A stretch of 64,000 nt of DNA from Bacillus bingmayongensis (GTDB lineage Bacteria; Bacillota; Bacilli; Bacillales; Bacillaceae_G). Below the pieces are notes generated by a model, which was given only the letters and a program-made list of their open reading frames with translations, was not told the origin of the DNA and searched no databases. A program made the translations under genes and the position numbers. Location of the stretch: positions 62,001 through 126,000 of the forward strand of contig NZ_JH921518.1 in the NCBI RefSeq assembly GCF_000299035.1. Direction: 5' to 3'. Of this stretch, positions 7,893 to 16,410 are shown one piece after another (position 1 is the first letter of the stretch; each line of letters begins with the position of its first letter).

Positions 7893-9023
7893 TCATCCAT
7901 TCACCTTCTCTGCATCCCAATAATATTTACTAAACGCCTCTGTCAAAACATCAATTGTGTTATACAGCTCTTCCAACGTATTATCAACACCGCCCACTTC
8001 AATCAGCATGGCATTTTTTGATAAATCCTGATTATAAACACCATTTCCATCTTTTTTATATTTCGGGAAAATGCCTCTACTTAATCCATAATAATTTTCA
8101 TCTAAATATGAATTTATCGCTTTTGCAATCTTTTCATTATTAGAACGTCCTTTATTTTCCATCCCAATAATAAAATACAGTCTCGCATAAGATTTTCCAT
8201 TAATCACTTTTGTCGTAACATTCTTCCGCTGATCATCCCTGTGAATATCAATTGGAAACATAATATTTTTATTTTGTGACAACGCTTCTTTCACATATCC
8301 ATGAGATGCAGTATACGCTTGATACCATTTCCATTTCTTATTCGCTAATAAATCCCCCATATTTGTTTTGTCATGAAGAACCGGTATTCCCTGTCCTTCC
8401 AGCTGTTCTTTTAGACGCTCTCCTAGTAGCGAGACATTTACATCAGGACTTGATGGATTTTTCGCCCCAGGTAACAATGGATAGAAAGATTCCCAACTAT
8501 GCGTGTGATAAATATATACGGCTTTTTCACCTTTTACATCGCTTTTATTTTTTTGTACAGGATTCTTTTTATCTGCTTCTGTAACTTTACCTTTTGCGAC
8601 TTCACGTTCTTTCGTTACCTCTTCAATTGGGACACTGGATTCGTTCGGAATATTTGTATAGTCCGTTCCTTCTCCTGCTACGATAATATTAGAATAGTAT
8701 TTTGACATTCCCGGCACTTCTTTCCCAACGAATGTTCTTAAATCTTGTATTTTAAGATCCGTTGCAATAGAAAATATCAAATTCCCAACTGATTCTCGTT
8801 TATTTGTTTTAAAATAATCAAATGCAAAATAATGATTTTCACTCTCCAGCATTTGAACAAACCCTTGCATCGAAACTTTACCAAACCACTGATTTGCATA
8901 ATAAGATTTCATTGTATGTAAAAGCGAAGTTACAATAGACGCCGCTACTATCACGACAAATGCATACGACAAGATTAAAAATATCAGTTTCTTTCCATGT
9001 ATATGAGTTGCATACTTTTTCAA
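7893..9023 (-). CDS. SpoIIP family protein (paralogue 1)
   Basis: A 376-residue protein with an N-terminal membrane anchor (about residues 12-35) and a SpoIIP catalytic domain. It carries YIYHTHSWESFYPL, FPIDIHRDDQRKNVTT and a C-terminal MLIEVGGVDNTLEE. SpoIIP is a peptidoglycan amidase/endopeptidase that drives engulfment during sporulation. Start TTG at 9023 follows AGAGGGTGAT. The canonical spoIIP normally follows gpr, which is absent here, so this is probably an extra paralogue. A second copy lies at 14554-15708, with a matching leader. Family is clear; its specific sporulation role is inferred. Confidence 0.85.
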   Translation of the reverse strand: MKKYATHIHGKKLIFLILSYAFVVIVAASIVTSLLHTMKSYYANQWFGKVSMQGFVQMLESENHYFAFDYFKTNKRESVGNLIFSIATDLKIQDLRTFVGKEVPGMSKYYSNIIVAGEGTDYTNIPNESSVPIEEVTKEREVAKGKVTEADKKNPVQKNKSDVKGEKAVYIYHTHSWESFYPLLPGAKNPSSPDVNVSLLGERLKEQLEGQGIPVLHDKTNMGDLLANKKWKWYQAYTASHGYVKEALSQNKNIMFPIDIHRDDQRKNVTTKVINGKSYARLYFIIGMENKGRSNNEKIAKAINSYLDENYYGLSRGIFPKYKKDGNGVYNQDLSKNAMLIEVGGVDNTLEELYNTIDVLTEAFSKYYWDAEKVNG

Positions 9024-9059
9024 TGTATCACCCTCTCTATACATGGATATGTACAAGCT

Positions 9060-9297
9060 TTATGTAATATACATTTTGAATACCCTTGTTATATTTAATA
9101 CAACAGCTAAAAAGAATAGCAATGCAAATACTTTTTTCTTCGATTGATATGCGTTGATAAAACTTAAAAAAAATCAAATGATATACAGCCAATGTAACCA
9201 AACAGAATAGTGTAAATAATATCTTTCAGCCCCAGTACCAAATCAAAACAAATACTACCACCATACAGATTTCCATCCTTTTTAAAGCCTTTCTCAT
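9060..9297 (-). pseudogene. Small membrane protein gene with two frameshifts
   Basis: ATG at 9297 follows AGAGGGA and begins MRKALKRMEICMVVVFVLIW, a membrane segment, but hits a stop at codon 24. Reading continues sensibly if one base is restored in the C4 run (9230-9233), giving LKDIIYTILFGYIGCISFDF, and again if one is restored in the A8 run (9166-9173), giving SFINAYQSKKKVFALLFF and ending at TAA 9060-9062. The span is 238 bp; adding the two bases gives exactly 80 codons. The repaired product would be a 79-residue protein with about three membrane helices, of unknown function. Confidence 0.65.
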
Positions 9298-9314
9298 ATG
9301 ATTCCCTCTAAATA

Positions 9315-9344
9315 AAAAAGAGAAATGGCGACCCATTTCTCTTT
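9315..9344 (-). terminator. Terminator after the SPFH gene
   Basis: Inverted repeat AAAGAGAAATGG...CCATTTCTCTTT with a T-rich tail on the minus strand, 8 bp past the SPFH stop. Confidence 0.8.
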
Positions 9345-9351
9345 CTCATTG

Positions 9352-10320
9352 CTATTGTTCTTTTGGTGTATCAGAAGAAGGCAATTTCTTCGCTTGTTTT
9401 TCTTTGAAAATTTCACCGATTGCACCAAGTGTGCCAAGTGTTTCAATTGCATTAGATGGGATGAAGACTTTATTAGCTGGTCCTTTTGCAACCTCAGCCA
9501 ATGACTCAAATGATTTATAAGCAAGAACACGCTCATCTAAATCAGCTGCACGTAGTAATTCGATTCGGTTTTGTTCTGCTTTCGCAATCGTTTCAATCGC
9601 TCTCGCTTCCCCTTGTGCTTCTAGTTCTTTCGCTTCTCGTATACCTTCCGCTTCGCGAATACGCGCTTCTTTATCCCCTTCAGCCATCAAGATTTTACTT
9701 TGTTTTTCCCCTTCAGCACGAAGAACTTTATCTTGTTTAGCCGCTTCTGCTTCTAGAATAATCGCACGCTTATTACGCTCTGCTTTCATTTGTTTTTCCA
9801 TCGCCGCTTGCACATCTTTTGGCGGATTAATATCAACAACTTCTACACGTTCAATACGAACGCCCCATTTTTCTGTTGCTTCATCAAGTGCTAAACGAAT
9901 TTCTGTTGAAATTTTTTCACGCCCTGATAATGTTTCATCCAGTTCCATCTTACCGATAATTTGACGCATTGTTGCAGATGTAATATTACGAACACCATAT
10001 TCATAATTTGAAATACCATATGTCGCAAGTTCCGGTTCAACGATTTGATAGAAAATAATCGTATCAATTTCTACTTGTACGTTATCTTTCGTAATAACTT
10101 TTTGTGGTGGTACATTTGTTTGTTGAATACGTAAATCATGATAAACACGAACGCGATCTACAATAGGAATTAAAATGTTTAATCCTGGATGCATAATGCG
10201 TTGAAATTTACCAAACCTTTCAACAACTGCCACCTTTTGCTGCGAAATGATTTTAATTGTTAACGCTACAAATACAACAACAATTAATGCAAAAATAATC
10301 GTTAATGTTAATGCTACCAT
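9352..10320 (-). CDS. SPFH/Band 7 (stomatin, QmcA-like) membrane protein
   Basis: A 322-residue protein with one N-terminal membrane helix (residues 1-24), the SPFH domain starting KVAVVERFGKFQRIMHPGLN, and a long charged coiled-coil region rich in Glu, Ala and Lys (about residues 175-260, with AEGEKQSKILMAEGDKEARI). These proteins scaffold membrane microdomains and regulate membrane proteases. ATG at 10320 uses a ribosome site inside the end of the NfeD gene, only 2 bp upstream, so the two are co-translated. NfeD/SPFH pairing is a well-known functional association. Confidence 0.9.
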   Translation of the reverse strand: MVALTLTIIFALIVVVFVALTIKIISQQKVAVVERFGKFQRIMHPGLNILIPIVDRVRVYHDLRIQQTNVPPQKVITKDNVQVEIDTIIFYQIVEPELATYGISNYEYGVRNITSATMRQIIGKMELDETLSGREKISTEIRLALDEATEKWGVRIERVEVVDINPPKDVQAAMEKQMKAERNKRAIILEAEAAKQDKVLRAEGEKQSKILMAEGDKEARIREAEGIREAKELEAQGEARAIETIAKAEQNRIELLRAADLDERVLAYKSFESLAEVAKGPANKVFIPSNAIETLGTLGAIGEIFKEKQAKKLPSSDTPKEQ

Positions 10321-10322
10321 GT

Positions 10323-10751
10323 TTATTCACTCTCCTTTTTCACATGTAAAACTGTACTGCTCCTCTTTATAACAATGACTCTTTCCCCAGCGGAAATGGG
10401 AACATCTGAAATAGCAGTCCAAGTATCTCCATCTACTTTCACAATTCCATTCTCTTCATTTGTAATCGCTTGCATGATAATTCCTTTTTTACCAGCCAGT
10501 TTATCGACAGTATCAATAAACCCTTTTGCCTCTCGGAAATTTTTAGAGATTCGTTTCGTAAAGAAAGTCAATGTTAAACTCACAATTGCCCCTATAACAA
10601 CTTGTAAGAATAGCGCTTCTGGGGCAAATAGTGCAATTAGACCTCCGACAACCGCTCCGATTCCAAGCCATAACATGTAAAAAGTAATCGATAGCATTTC
10701 TGCAATAAATAAAACACCAGCTATAATAAACCAAACTACCCATCCAGCCAT
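10323..10751 (-). CDS. NfeD-like short membrane protein
   Basis: A 142-residue protein with three to four N-terminal membrane helices (residues about 1-70) and a C-terminal OB-fold domain ending near KRSSTVLHVKKESE, with GKKGIIMQAI and VKVDGDTWTAIS at its core. This is the short NfeD form without a protease domain, partner of SPFH proteins. ATG at 10751 is 6 nt after GAGGG; an in-frame TTG at 10757 touches the ribosome site and is less likely. First gene of a two-gene operon with the SPFH protein. Confidence 0.88.
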   Translation of the reverse strand: MAGWVVWFIIAGVLFIAEMLSITFYMLWLGIGAVVGGLIALFAPEALFLQVVIGAIVSLTLTFFTKRISKNFREAKGFIDTVDKLAGKKGIIMQAITNEENGIVKVDGDTWTAISDVPISAGERVIVIKRSSTVLHVKKESE

Positions 10752-11029
10752 ATGCAACCCTCACTTTCTTTTTTATTTTCTATATGTATATGAAAAAAAG
10801 AATTGTTTATCACGTCCTCCTAATGCATACGGGACGTTTTGATGGAAGCTACTATACATATTCACTGTTACAATGGGTATTATTAAAATGATATATTAAT
10901 ATATTCTTTATTATACATAAAAATCCCTTTATAAAAGTTACAAAAAATAAAATTCTTTTAAAAATTAATTTTTCAGATTATAATTATTTCAAAGAAAAAA
11001 TCGTTATTATTTGAAAGGCGGTACTCTTA

Positions 11030-12247
11030 TTGAACCAACACTCGTTACCCTGTTATTGGTTTTCAAAAATGTGTATCACTCTCGCCGATGTTGTTTATGT
11101 AATGATTCTTACTACTCATATTTATATGACAACCAAATCAGCTACTATCACAGCTCTTTTTCCATTATTACGAGTTATTGCAAGCCTTATTGCAAGTACA
11201 TCTGCACCACTTCTAATGAATCGTTTTCCGTCTTATTCATTACTTTTCACGCTACAATGGGTCAAAACGTTCCTTTTAATTCTCTTGACTATACTATTTC
11301 CTATTCTATCATCAAACGTTATAACTCTTTTGACTTTCATTATTCTTATTTCATTATGTAGAGGTTGGAGTTCTCCTTTATTATACGCCGTTATTCCACG
11401 CCTAACACTGCAAGAAAAATTAGTGAAAGTAAATAGTGTCTTTTCCTTTTCAACGCAAATTGTTCAGGCGGCTGCTTATTCATTCACAAGTGTAGTTGTC
11501 CTTTTCATTGGAGCTACTTCTACATTTATGATAAACAACATATTAATGATTTTTGGGTGTATTGCATTATATGTTTCATTGCGCACTATACAAACTGAAC
11601 AAACAATAGAGAAATCACCCTCCAAATCAGCTACATTAATAGAAGGATGGAAACTGTTATTTCAGCATCCTTCCCTCCGTACAGTTACATATATGGACTT
11701 AATTGAAACATTTGCTGGAACGATATGGATTGGCGGTATTACGATGGCATATGTAACAACCGCTCTACATAAAGGAGAAGAATGGTGGGGGTATATCAAC
11801 ACGAGTTATTATATCGGAACATTAATTGGTGGGCTATTAGCATGGCGAATCAGTACATATATTCAAAATAATTTAATACGCTCAATGGCTTTAGGATCAC
11901 TTCTATTTAGCGTACTTACGTTCTTATATGGCATCACAAGTAACGGATTTATTGCACTGTTTCTTTGTCTTCTAATGGGGCCTTCCTATCAAATTCGGGA
12001 TATTTCTCAAACAACCGTTTTACAATCAAGTGTACCGCCATCTCTATTATCAAAAATGTATACAGCTCACGGCGCTCTTACTTCGACTGTTTCAGGGATT
12101 TCTATGCTAAGTGTTGGTATTATTACCGATATGCTCGGTGTCCGTACTATCTATATCATTGCTTCTATCCTCATTTTATGTTCTGCTTGTTTATCATTTA
12201 TTTTACTAAAACATACGAAGCAACAAGAAAAGGATGTTTCTCTTTGA
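11030..12247 (+). CDS. MFS transporter, probable drug or macrolide efflux type
   Basis: A 405-residue protein with about 12 membrane helices in two halves separated by a polar loop near residues 185-205. A mid-protein segment, LRTVTYMDLIETFAGTIWIG, and the overall layout fit the MFS_3/enterobactin-exporter-like group. Substrate unknown. TTG at 11030 follows AAAGGCGG with suitable spacing. The gene stands alone, divergent from the NfeD/SPFH operon across a 278-bp AT-rich gap, and is followed by a strong terminator. Confidence 0.8.
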   Translation: MNQHSLPCYWFSKMCITLADVVYVMILTTHIYMTTKSATITALFPLLRVIASLIASTSAPLLMNRFPSYSLLFTLQWVKTFLLILLTILFPILSSNVITLLTFIILISLCRGWSSPLLYAVIPRLTLQEKLVKVNSVFSFSTQIVQAAAYSFTSVVVLFIGATSTFMINNILMIFGCIALYVSLRTIQTEQTIEKSPSKSATLIEGWKLLFQHPSLRTVTYMDLIETFAGTIWIGGITMAYVTTALHKGEEWWGYINTSYYIGTLIGGLLAWRISTYIQNNLIRSMALGSLLFSVLTFLYGITSNGFIALFLCLLMGPSYQIRDISQTTVLQSSVPPSLLSKMYTAHGALTSTVSGISMLSVGIITDMLGVRTIYIIASILILCSACLSFILLKHTKQQEKDVSL

Positions 12248-12285
12248 TTTCACTGTTTTTTTACATATAAAACTTTACAGCATAC

Positions 12286-12314
12286 AAAAAGGATAGAGTA
12301 TCTTCTATCCTTTT
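12286..12314 (+). terminator. Terminator after MFS gene
   Basis: AAAAGGATAGA...TCTATCCTTTT perfect stem with flanking A and T runs; it could work in both directions. Confidence 0.8.
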
Positions 12315-12324
12315 ACTACTATAT

Positions 12325-12463
12325 TTACGACAAATTTGGGCTTCTTCTATGCTTTGTAGCTTGTTCAAACGCGTATACAAGTTTGATTAAAGTCCCTTCG
12401 CTAACTCCGTCATATTCTTGCGCACTTTCAAATCTTATCTTATTACTTATTAGCTTTAATCAT
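12325..12463 (-). pseudogene. Small conserved-looking gene with one frameshift
   Basis: ATG at 12463 lies behind a good GGAGA ribosome site but terminates after MIKANK. The other frame then reads NKIRFESAQEYDGVSEGTLI and continues KLVYAFEQATKHRRSPNLS to a stop at 12325-12327. Removing one base near 12445 would join the two into a 45-codon protein. The composition is that of a real small soluble protein with a helical segment, not of random translation. I do not recognise the family. The rest of the gap to 12623 shows nothing further. Confidence 0.5.
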
Positions 12464-12623
12464 TGCCTTGTCTCCTCATTTTGACAAATTCACATCTGTT
12501 TAAACATTTCGTCTACCATACATAAAAACCTTCAAACAAAATAAAAAACGCCTTAGACGAATAAAACTATCTAAAACGTTGGTAACAATCACATTTATTT
12601 TCTTCCTATTTTCAAACTCTCTT

Positions 12624-13079
12624 TTATTTCACATATACGTCCTCTAACAAATGTACAAATTCACCTTGATTCCCTGCTAATACAGGACACTTTGCTATAT
12701 CAACCCATTCATAACAAAATGTTAGGCCCTCATCTTCCTCTCCTGCACTTACTATATGTTCCCACATATCTTTTACATCTGTTAATAATGAAATGTGAAA
12801 GAAGTGACGCTTTTGATACTCCTGTTTTTCTTTCACATAGATGATATAATCATCAATGAAACGTTCTATACATAAATGACGAATTCCAGACTCTTGTAAT
12901 ACTTCACGCAGTACTGCTGGTTCTAATTTTTCTCCTTCATCAACTGTTCCACCTGGGACCTGTATACCTGCTTCTGGCATATCACGATGTGTAAAAACAA
13001 GTAATTGTGTAACTCCTTCTTTTTCCCTTGTAATGTATGCATATACCTTTTTCTTATATAACATCGTCATCTGGTCCAT
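12624..13079 (-). CDS. Nudix hydrolase
   Basis: A 151-residue Nudix-fold protein. The Nudix box is at about residues 40-63, GGTVDEGEKLEPAVLREV followed by LQESGI; the usual REUxEE reads REVLQE, with one conservative change. It probably hydrolyses a nucleoside diphosphate derivative; the substrate is unknown. ATG at 13079 lies close to GAGGGG, and an in-frame ATG at 13070 is possible. Fourteen bases separate it from the VanY-like gene upstream, so the two may be co-transcribed along with the GNAT gene. Confidence 0.85.
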   Translation of the reverse strand: MDQMTMLYKKKVYAYITREKEGVTQLLVFTHRDMPEAGIQVPGGTVDEGEKLEPAVLREVLQESGIRHLCIERFIDDYIIYVKEKQEYQKRHFFHISLLTDVKDMWEHIVSAGEEDEGLTFCYEWVDIAKCPVLAGNQGEFVHLLEDVYVK

Positions 13080-13093
13080 CTCCCCTCAATTGA

Positions 13094-13834
13094 TTATTTC
13101 ATCGCTTCTTCTAAGGTGAGTTGATTTTCATATAAATACGTAGCTTGCGGATTCCCTACATAACGTACGTGCCAAGGTTCATACCGATAACCAGTAATAG
13201 ATTCCTTTTCTTTTGTATATCGAATGACAAAGCCGAACTTATGTGCATTTTCAGCAAGCCATTTCCCTTCCTTTGTATCCCCAAAAATAGATTCTAATTG
13301 AAATTTAGCAGATTGTGATGTAATATCCATTGCAAGTCCCGTTTGATGTTCACTCGTTCCTGGAATCGCACTCGACATAGCTGTTTTCGCTTCTCCATCT
13401 TGAATTTTGTACATTGTATTCAATGCTTTTTGCCGGTCAAAAGACCTGAACCCAGAGACTGCAAAAAGAAACATTCTTTCTTGATCTCCTTGCTGAAACA
13501 TCTTCTCAAGTGCCTGCGCTGCTTCTTTCCTCATTTTCTTCTTCTCTTGATCTCCTTCACTTGAGTAACGTACTTTCGGAATGACTAAATCTTGTGGCTT
13601 ATAGTGATCTGGTAACCGTCTGCTTTTATTTACAAGTACAAGTATAGAATCAGGATTATTCACAACCGCAATATCGCCTTCTGTTGTAGCGATTGTTTCT
13701 TGCTCTTTTGGAAATACAATGCTACTATTCACCTCTTGCGTTTGTTTATCTTTATACATTTTATAATTAATACCTGCCACTCCAATAATAATTGCAACTA
13801 CTACGACACTCAGTAGTGCCCATCTTTTTTTCAT
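13094..13834 (-). CDS. D-alanyl-D-alanine carboxypeptidase, VanY/M15B family
   Basis: A 246-residue exported peptidase. Residues about 5-25 form an uncleaved or signal membrane segment. The M15 zinc site is complete: SGFRSFDRQ, then GTSEHQTGLAMDI (His and Asp ligands) and EPWHVRYVG (third ligand). It trims the terminal D-Ala of cell-wall stem peptides. No van resistance operon accompanies it, so a housekeeping or sporulation-related wall role is likely. It lies 11 bp after the acetyltransferase gene. Confidence 0.9.
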   Translation of the reverse strand: MKKRWALLSVVVVAIIIGVAGINYKMYKDKQTQEVNSSIVFPKEQETIATTEGDIAVVNNPDSILVLVNKSRRLPDHYKPQDLVIPKVRYSSEGDQEKKKMRKEAAQALEKMFQQGDQERMFLFAVSGFRSFDRQKALNTMYKIQDGEAKTAMSSAIPGTSEHQTGLAMDITSQSAKFQLESIFGDTKEGKWLAENAHKFGFVIRYTKEKESITGYRYEPWHVRYVGNPQATYLYENQLTLEEAMK

Positions 13835-13845
13835 AAAACGACCTC

Positions 13846-14343
13846 TTATTTTAATAATTTGGCCATATAATACTCGTCGATATTTTTTCCATCAACAATA
13901 AGAGAAGCTTTTTTGACACCTTCTTTTTCAAATCCTGCTTTTTTATATAGTGCCTGCGCTCGCGTATTATGGGCCATTACCGTTAATTCTAAACGCCATA
14001 CATCATGTAATTTTGCCCATTTTTCCATTTCTTTAAACAAAGCTGTCCCAATACCTTGGCCACTATATTCTTGTAAAATTCCAATCACAATTGTTGCAAC
14101 ATGTTTTTTTCTTTGCAAATCACTACCATTAGCTAAAATAAATCCTACCACTTGTTCTTCATGAGTAGCTACAAATATTGTAGAAGTATGATTATTTATG
14201 AAACGTTGAATCATCTTCGCTTGCTGCTCCACTGTTGTATCTCGTTCCCCTGGTTCCAATAACATAAAGGCAGTTTCTTCATCTAATTGTTTTCCTAATT
14301 GCAAAAATGCTGCTGCGTCCTCTACTTGAATTTCTCGAATCAT
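13846..14343 (-). CDS. GNAT family N-acetyltransferase
   Basis: A 165-residue GNAT protein. The acetyl-CoA loop is at about residues 94-102 (YSGQGIGTALF), preceded by the VATIVIGIL strand and followed by NTRAQALYKKAGFEKEG, the usual motif B. Substrate unknown. ATG at 14343 follows AGGGTGAT; a GTG at 14352 overlaps that site and is less likely. It is the first gene of a probable three-gene unit with VanY and Nudix genes. Confidence 0.85.
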   Translation of the reverse strand: MIREIQVEDAAAFLQLGKQLDEETAFMLLEPGERDTTVEQQAKMIQRFINNHTSTIFVATHEEQVVGFILANGSDLQRKKHVATIVIGILQEYSGQGIGTALFKEMEKWAKLHDVWRLELTVMAHNTRAQALYKKAGFEKEGVKKASLIVDGKNIDEYYMAKLLK

Positions 14344-14527
14344 CTCTATCACCCTGCCGATTTTTTAAGATTAAAAATTTTATTCATAAAGAGAATTTCG
14401 CTATTTTTTTATGAAATACCTTTCTATTTTTCATAGGATAAATAGACAAATTTCGATATTAGTATAATGAAGATGCAACTTTATTTAGAAAAATCTTGGT
14501 TCCTATCTTTTTCTTCTTTTTGAGCAC

Positions 14528-14554
14528 AAAAAAACGTAAGCCCTCGCTTACGTT
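14528..14554 (-). terminator. Terminator after SpoIIP-like gene 2
   Basis: AACGTAAGC-CCTC-GCTTACGTT with a T run on the minus-strand side, touching the stop codon. Confidence 0.8.
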
Positions 14555-15708
14555 CATCCATTTACTTTTTCTGCTTGCCAAAAATATTCACTAAATGCTT
14601 TCGCCAATACATCAATTGAACGATTTAATTCTTCGGCTGTATTATCTACACCTCCCACTTCAATTAAAATCGCTTGTCCTGACAAGTCCTGATTATAAAC
14701 ACCGTTCCCTGTTTGAAACCCCTTTTGTATAACCCCTCGACTTACCCCTGGATATTTTTTATTAATCGCTTCATGCAGTGCAGTTGCTAATTGTAAGTTT
14801 TTTGCGTAATTTTTATTTCCTTTTCCGATGACAAAAGCAAGCTTCGCATACGATTTATCTCCAATTGCTTTTGTCGTGACATTTTTACGGGCGCTATCTC
14901 GGTGCAAATCGAAAAAGTATTGTAGTTCTTTATTGCCTGCCATTGCCTCCTGTACAATTTCTCGAGACATTTTATAAGAACTATTACTATTTAACCCCTT
15001 ACTAATCAACTTTTTCCCAACATCCGTTTTATCATTAACCGCTCCTATCCCTTCATTCGCTAATTGGTCATGGAACCGTTCTCCAAGTATAGAAATATTC
15101 GTCACTGAACTTGTTGCTTTATTAGGATCTGGATCATTTGTTAAATTTAATAAAGGTAAATAAGACTCCCAGCTGTGAGAATGATAGATAAATGCAACTT
15201 GTCTTTTCCCCGTCGTTTGAGCAGGTTTTTTCTTTTCTTTATTTGTATCCGTTTTAGGAACCTGTCCAGTTTCTCCCGTTCTTTCTTTCACCAATTCTTC
15301 AAGCGGAACACTTGATTCTATTGGTAAATTAGAATAATCAGTCCCTTCACCGGCAATGACAATTTCTGTATCATACCTTCCAAACCCAGGAAGTTCTTTC
15401 CCAACGAAACTGCGAACATCATCAAATCGAATATTTGTCGCTGTAGAAAAAAGAAAAGATGAAATCGAAAAGTCTTGGTTTAAATTTCGATATTCTTGTG
15501 TAAAATAATGATTTTCTTTTCCAATTACATACATATACCCATTCATTGATAACTCATTCAACCAATTATATAAATATGCTGACTTTGTTTCTTTCAATGA
15601 AGTCACCATCATACTAATAAGAAAAAAAGTTGCTAACATCATAATGACAACAAATAAAATAAGCTTACGTACACTTGTTAATTTCACATAAAAAAAGCCT
15701 CGATTCAT
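14554..15708 (-). CDS. SpoIIP family protein (paralogue 2)
   Basis: A 384-residue SpoIIP-family protein with a membrane anchor at residues about 14-35 and the motifs FIYHSHSWESYLPL, FFDLHRDSARKNVTT and LIEVGGVDNTAEE, which parallel paralogue 1 closely. Both also share the extracytoplasmic stretch VIAGEGTDYSNLP. ATG at 15708 follows GAGGGTGAT. The leader resembles that of the copy at 7893-9023, indicating duplication. It is expected to cleave peptidoglycan during engulfment or a related step; the division of labour between the copies is unknown. Confidence 0.85.
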   Translation of the reverse strand: MNRGFFYVKLTSVRKLILFVVIMMLATFFLISMMVTSLKETKSAYLYNWLNELSMNGYMYVIGKENHYFTQEYRNLNQDFSISSFLFSTATNIRFDDVRSFVGKELPGFGRYDTEIVIAGEGTDYSNLPIESSVPLEELVKERTGETGQVPKTDTNKEKKKPAQTTGKRQVAFIYHSHSWESYLPLLNLTNDPDPNKATSSVTNISILGERFHDQLANEGIGAVNDKTDVGKKLISKGLNSNSSYKMSREIVQEAMAGNKELQYFFDLHRDSARKNVTTKAIGDKSYAKLAFVIGKGNKNYAKNLQLATALHEAINKKYPGVSRGVIQKGFQTGNGVYNQDLSGQAILIEVGGVDNTAEELNRSIDVLAKAFSEYFWQAEKVNG

Positions 15709-15797
15709 AACATCACCCTCTCTGTTTCAACTTATGTACAAGCTATAGAGAATAGACCGCCTAAATTTCGGCTATATTGTCATAGAGGTGAAATGAA

Positions 15798-16091
15798 TTG
15801 AAGCTAATTATCGGTATAATTCCTATTTTTTTATCATCTGTTTTTTTATTATTTGCAGCACATCCTAAAGTCCGTATTTTCTTAGATATTTGTGCGTACC
15901 TTTCTTTATATATACTTGGTATACTAATTGCTTTTAACATATATGATGTTGTATTGCACGGCTTAGTGTTTATGACAACCATCCACGGTATTTTGTTGAA
16001 TCCATTATTTCTCATCACCGGGGCTTATGTAGGGGTATACTCTTTATATCTCCTCATTTATAAACTAGTAACAAATTTAAGAAGAACTTAA
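15798..16091 (+). CDS. Hypothetical three-helix membrane protein
   Basis: A 97-residue protein with three predicted membrane segments (about residues 1-20, 28-50 and 60-88) and a short basic C-terminus (NLRRT). TTG at 15798 follows AGAGGTG by 7 nt. It is divergent from the SpoIIP paralogue and overlaps or abuts the next small gene (TAATG at its stop). I do not recognise the family. Confidence 0.65.
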   Translation: MKLIIGIIPIFLSSVFLLFAAHPKVRIFLDICAYLSLYILGILIAFNIYDVVLHGLVFMTTIHGILLNPLFLITGAYVGVYSLYLLIYKLVTNLRRT

Positions 16092-16111
16092 TGTTTAAAT
16101 GGAGTGTAAAA

Positions 16112-16410
16112 ATGAGACCAACTTTTATATGTCATAACTGCAAAAAAAAATTATCAGAAAGCAAGATCTTATTACCACAATATTTTACATACGTATCTAC
16201 TTATTTCACGAAGCTTGTTTTAGCCAACAATTGTTCTTTTCTAGCTTTATTCCTATTAATACACTATTTGGAGTATATTTCATTTGGTATACTCTCGTTA
16301 TAGGCAGTATTTTATCCTTAACTGAACCATCAGTTATTTGGATTTTCTTTTTAACACCTGCCCTATGTCGGTTGATTTCTTACTACTATATTGAACGTCA
16401 CTTTTGCTAA
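16112..16410 (+). pseudogene. Zinc-ribbon membrane protein gene with a frameshift at an A9 run
   Basis: ATG at 16112 follows GGAGTG and begins MRPTFICHNCKKK, a zinc-finger-like CxxC. The literal frame then ends at 16303. If one A is added to the A9 run (16142-16150), reading continues as IIRKQDLITTIFYIRIYLF, a membrane part with FGVYFIWYTLVIGSILSLTE, then CRLISYYYIERHFC and a stop at 16408-16410. The repaired product is about 100 residues: an N-terminal zinc ribbon and two or three membrane helices. The defect may be a real mutation, a sequencing error, or a slippage site. Confidence 0.65.

Noticed and set aside
11011-11361. Cysteine- and tyrosine-rich frame of 116 residues overlapping the MFS gene
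   Set aside because: It is a shadow of the MFS gene in another frame, with composition untypical of real proteins.
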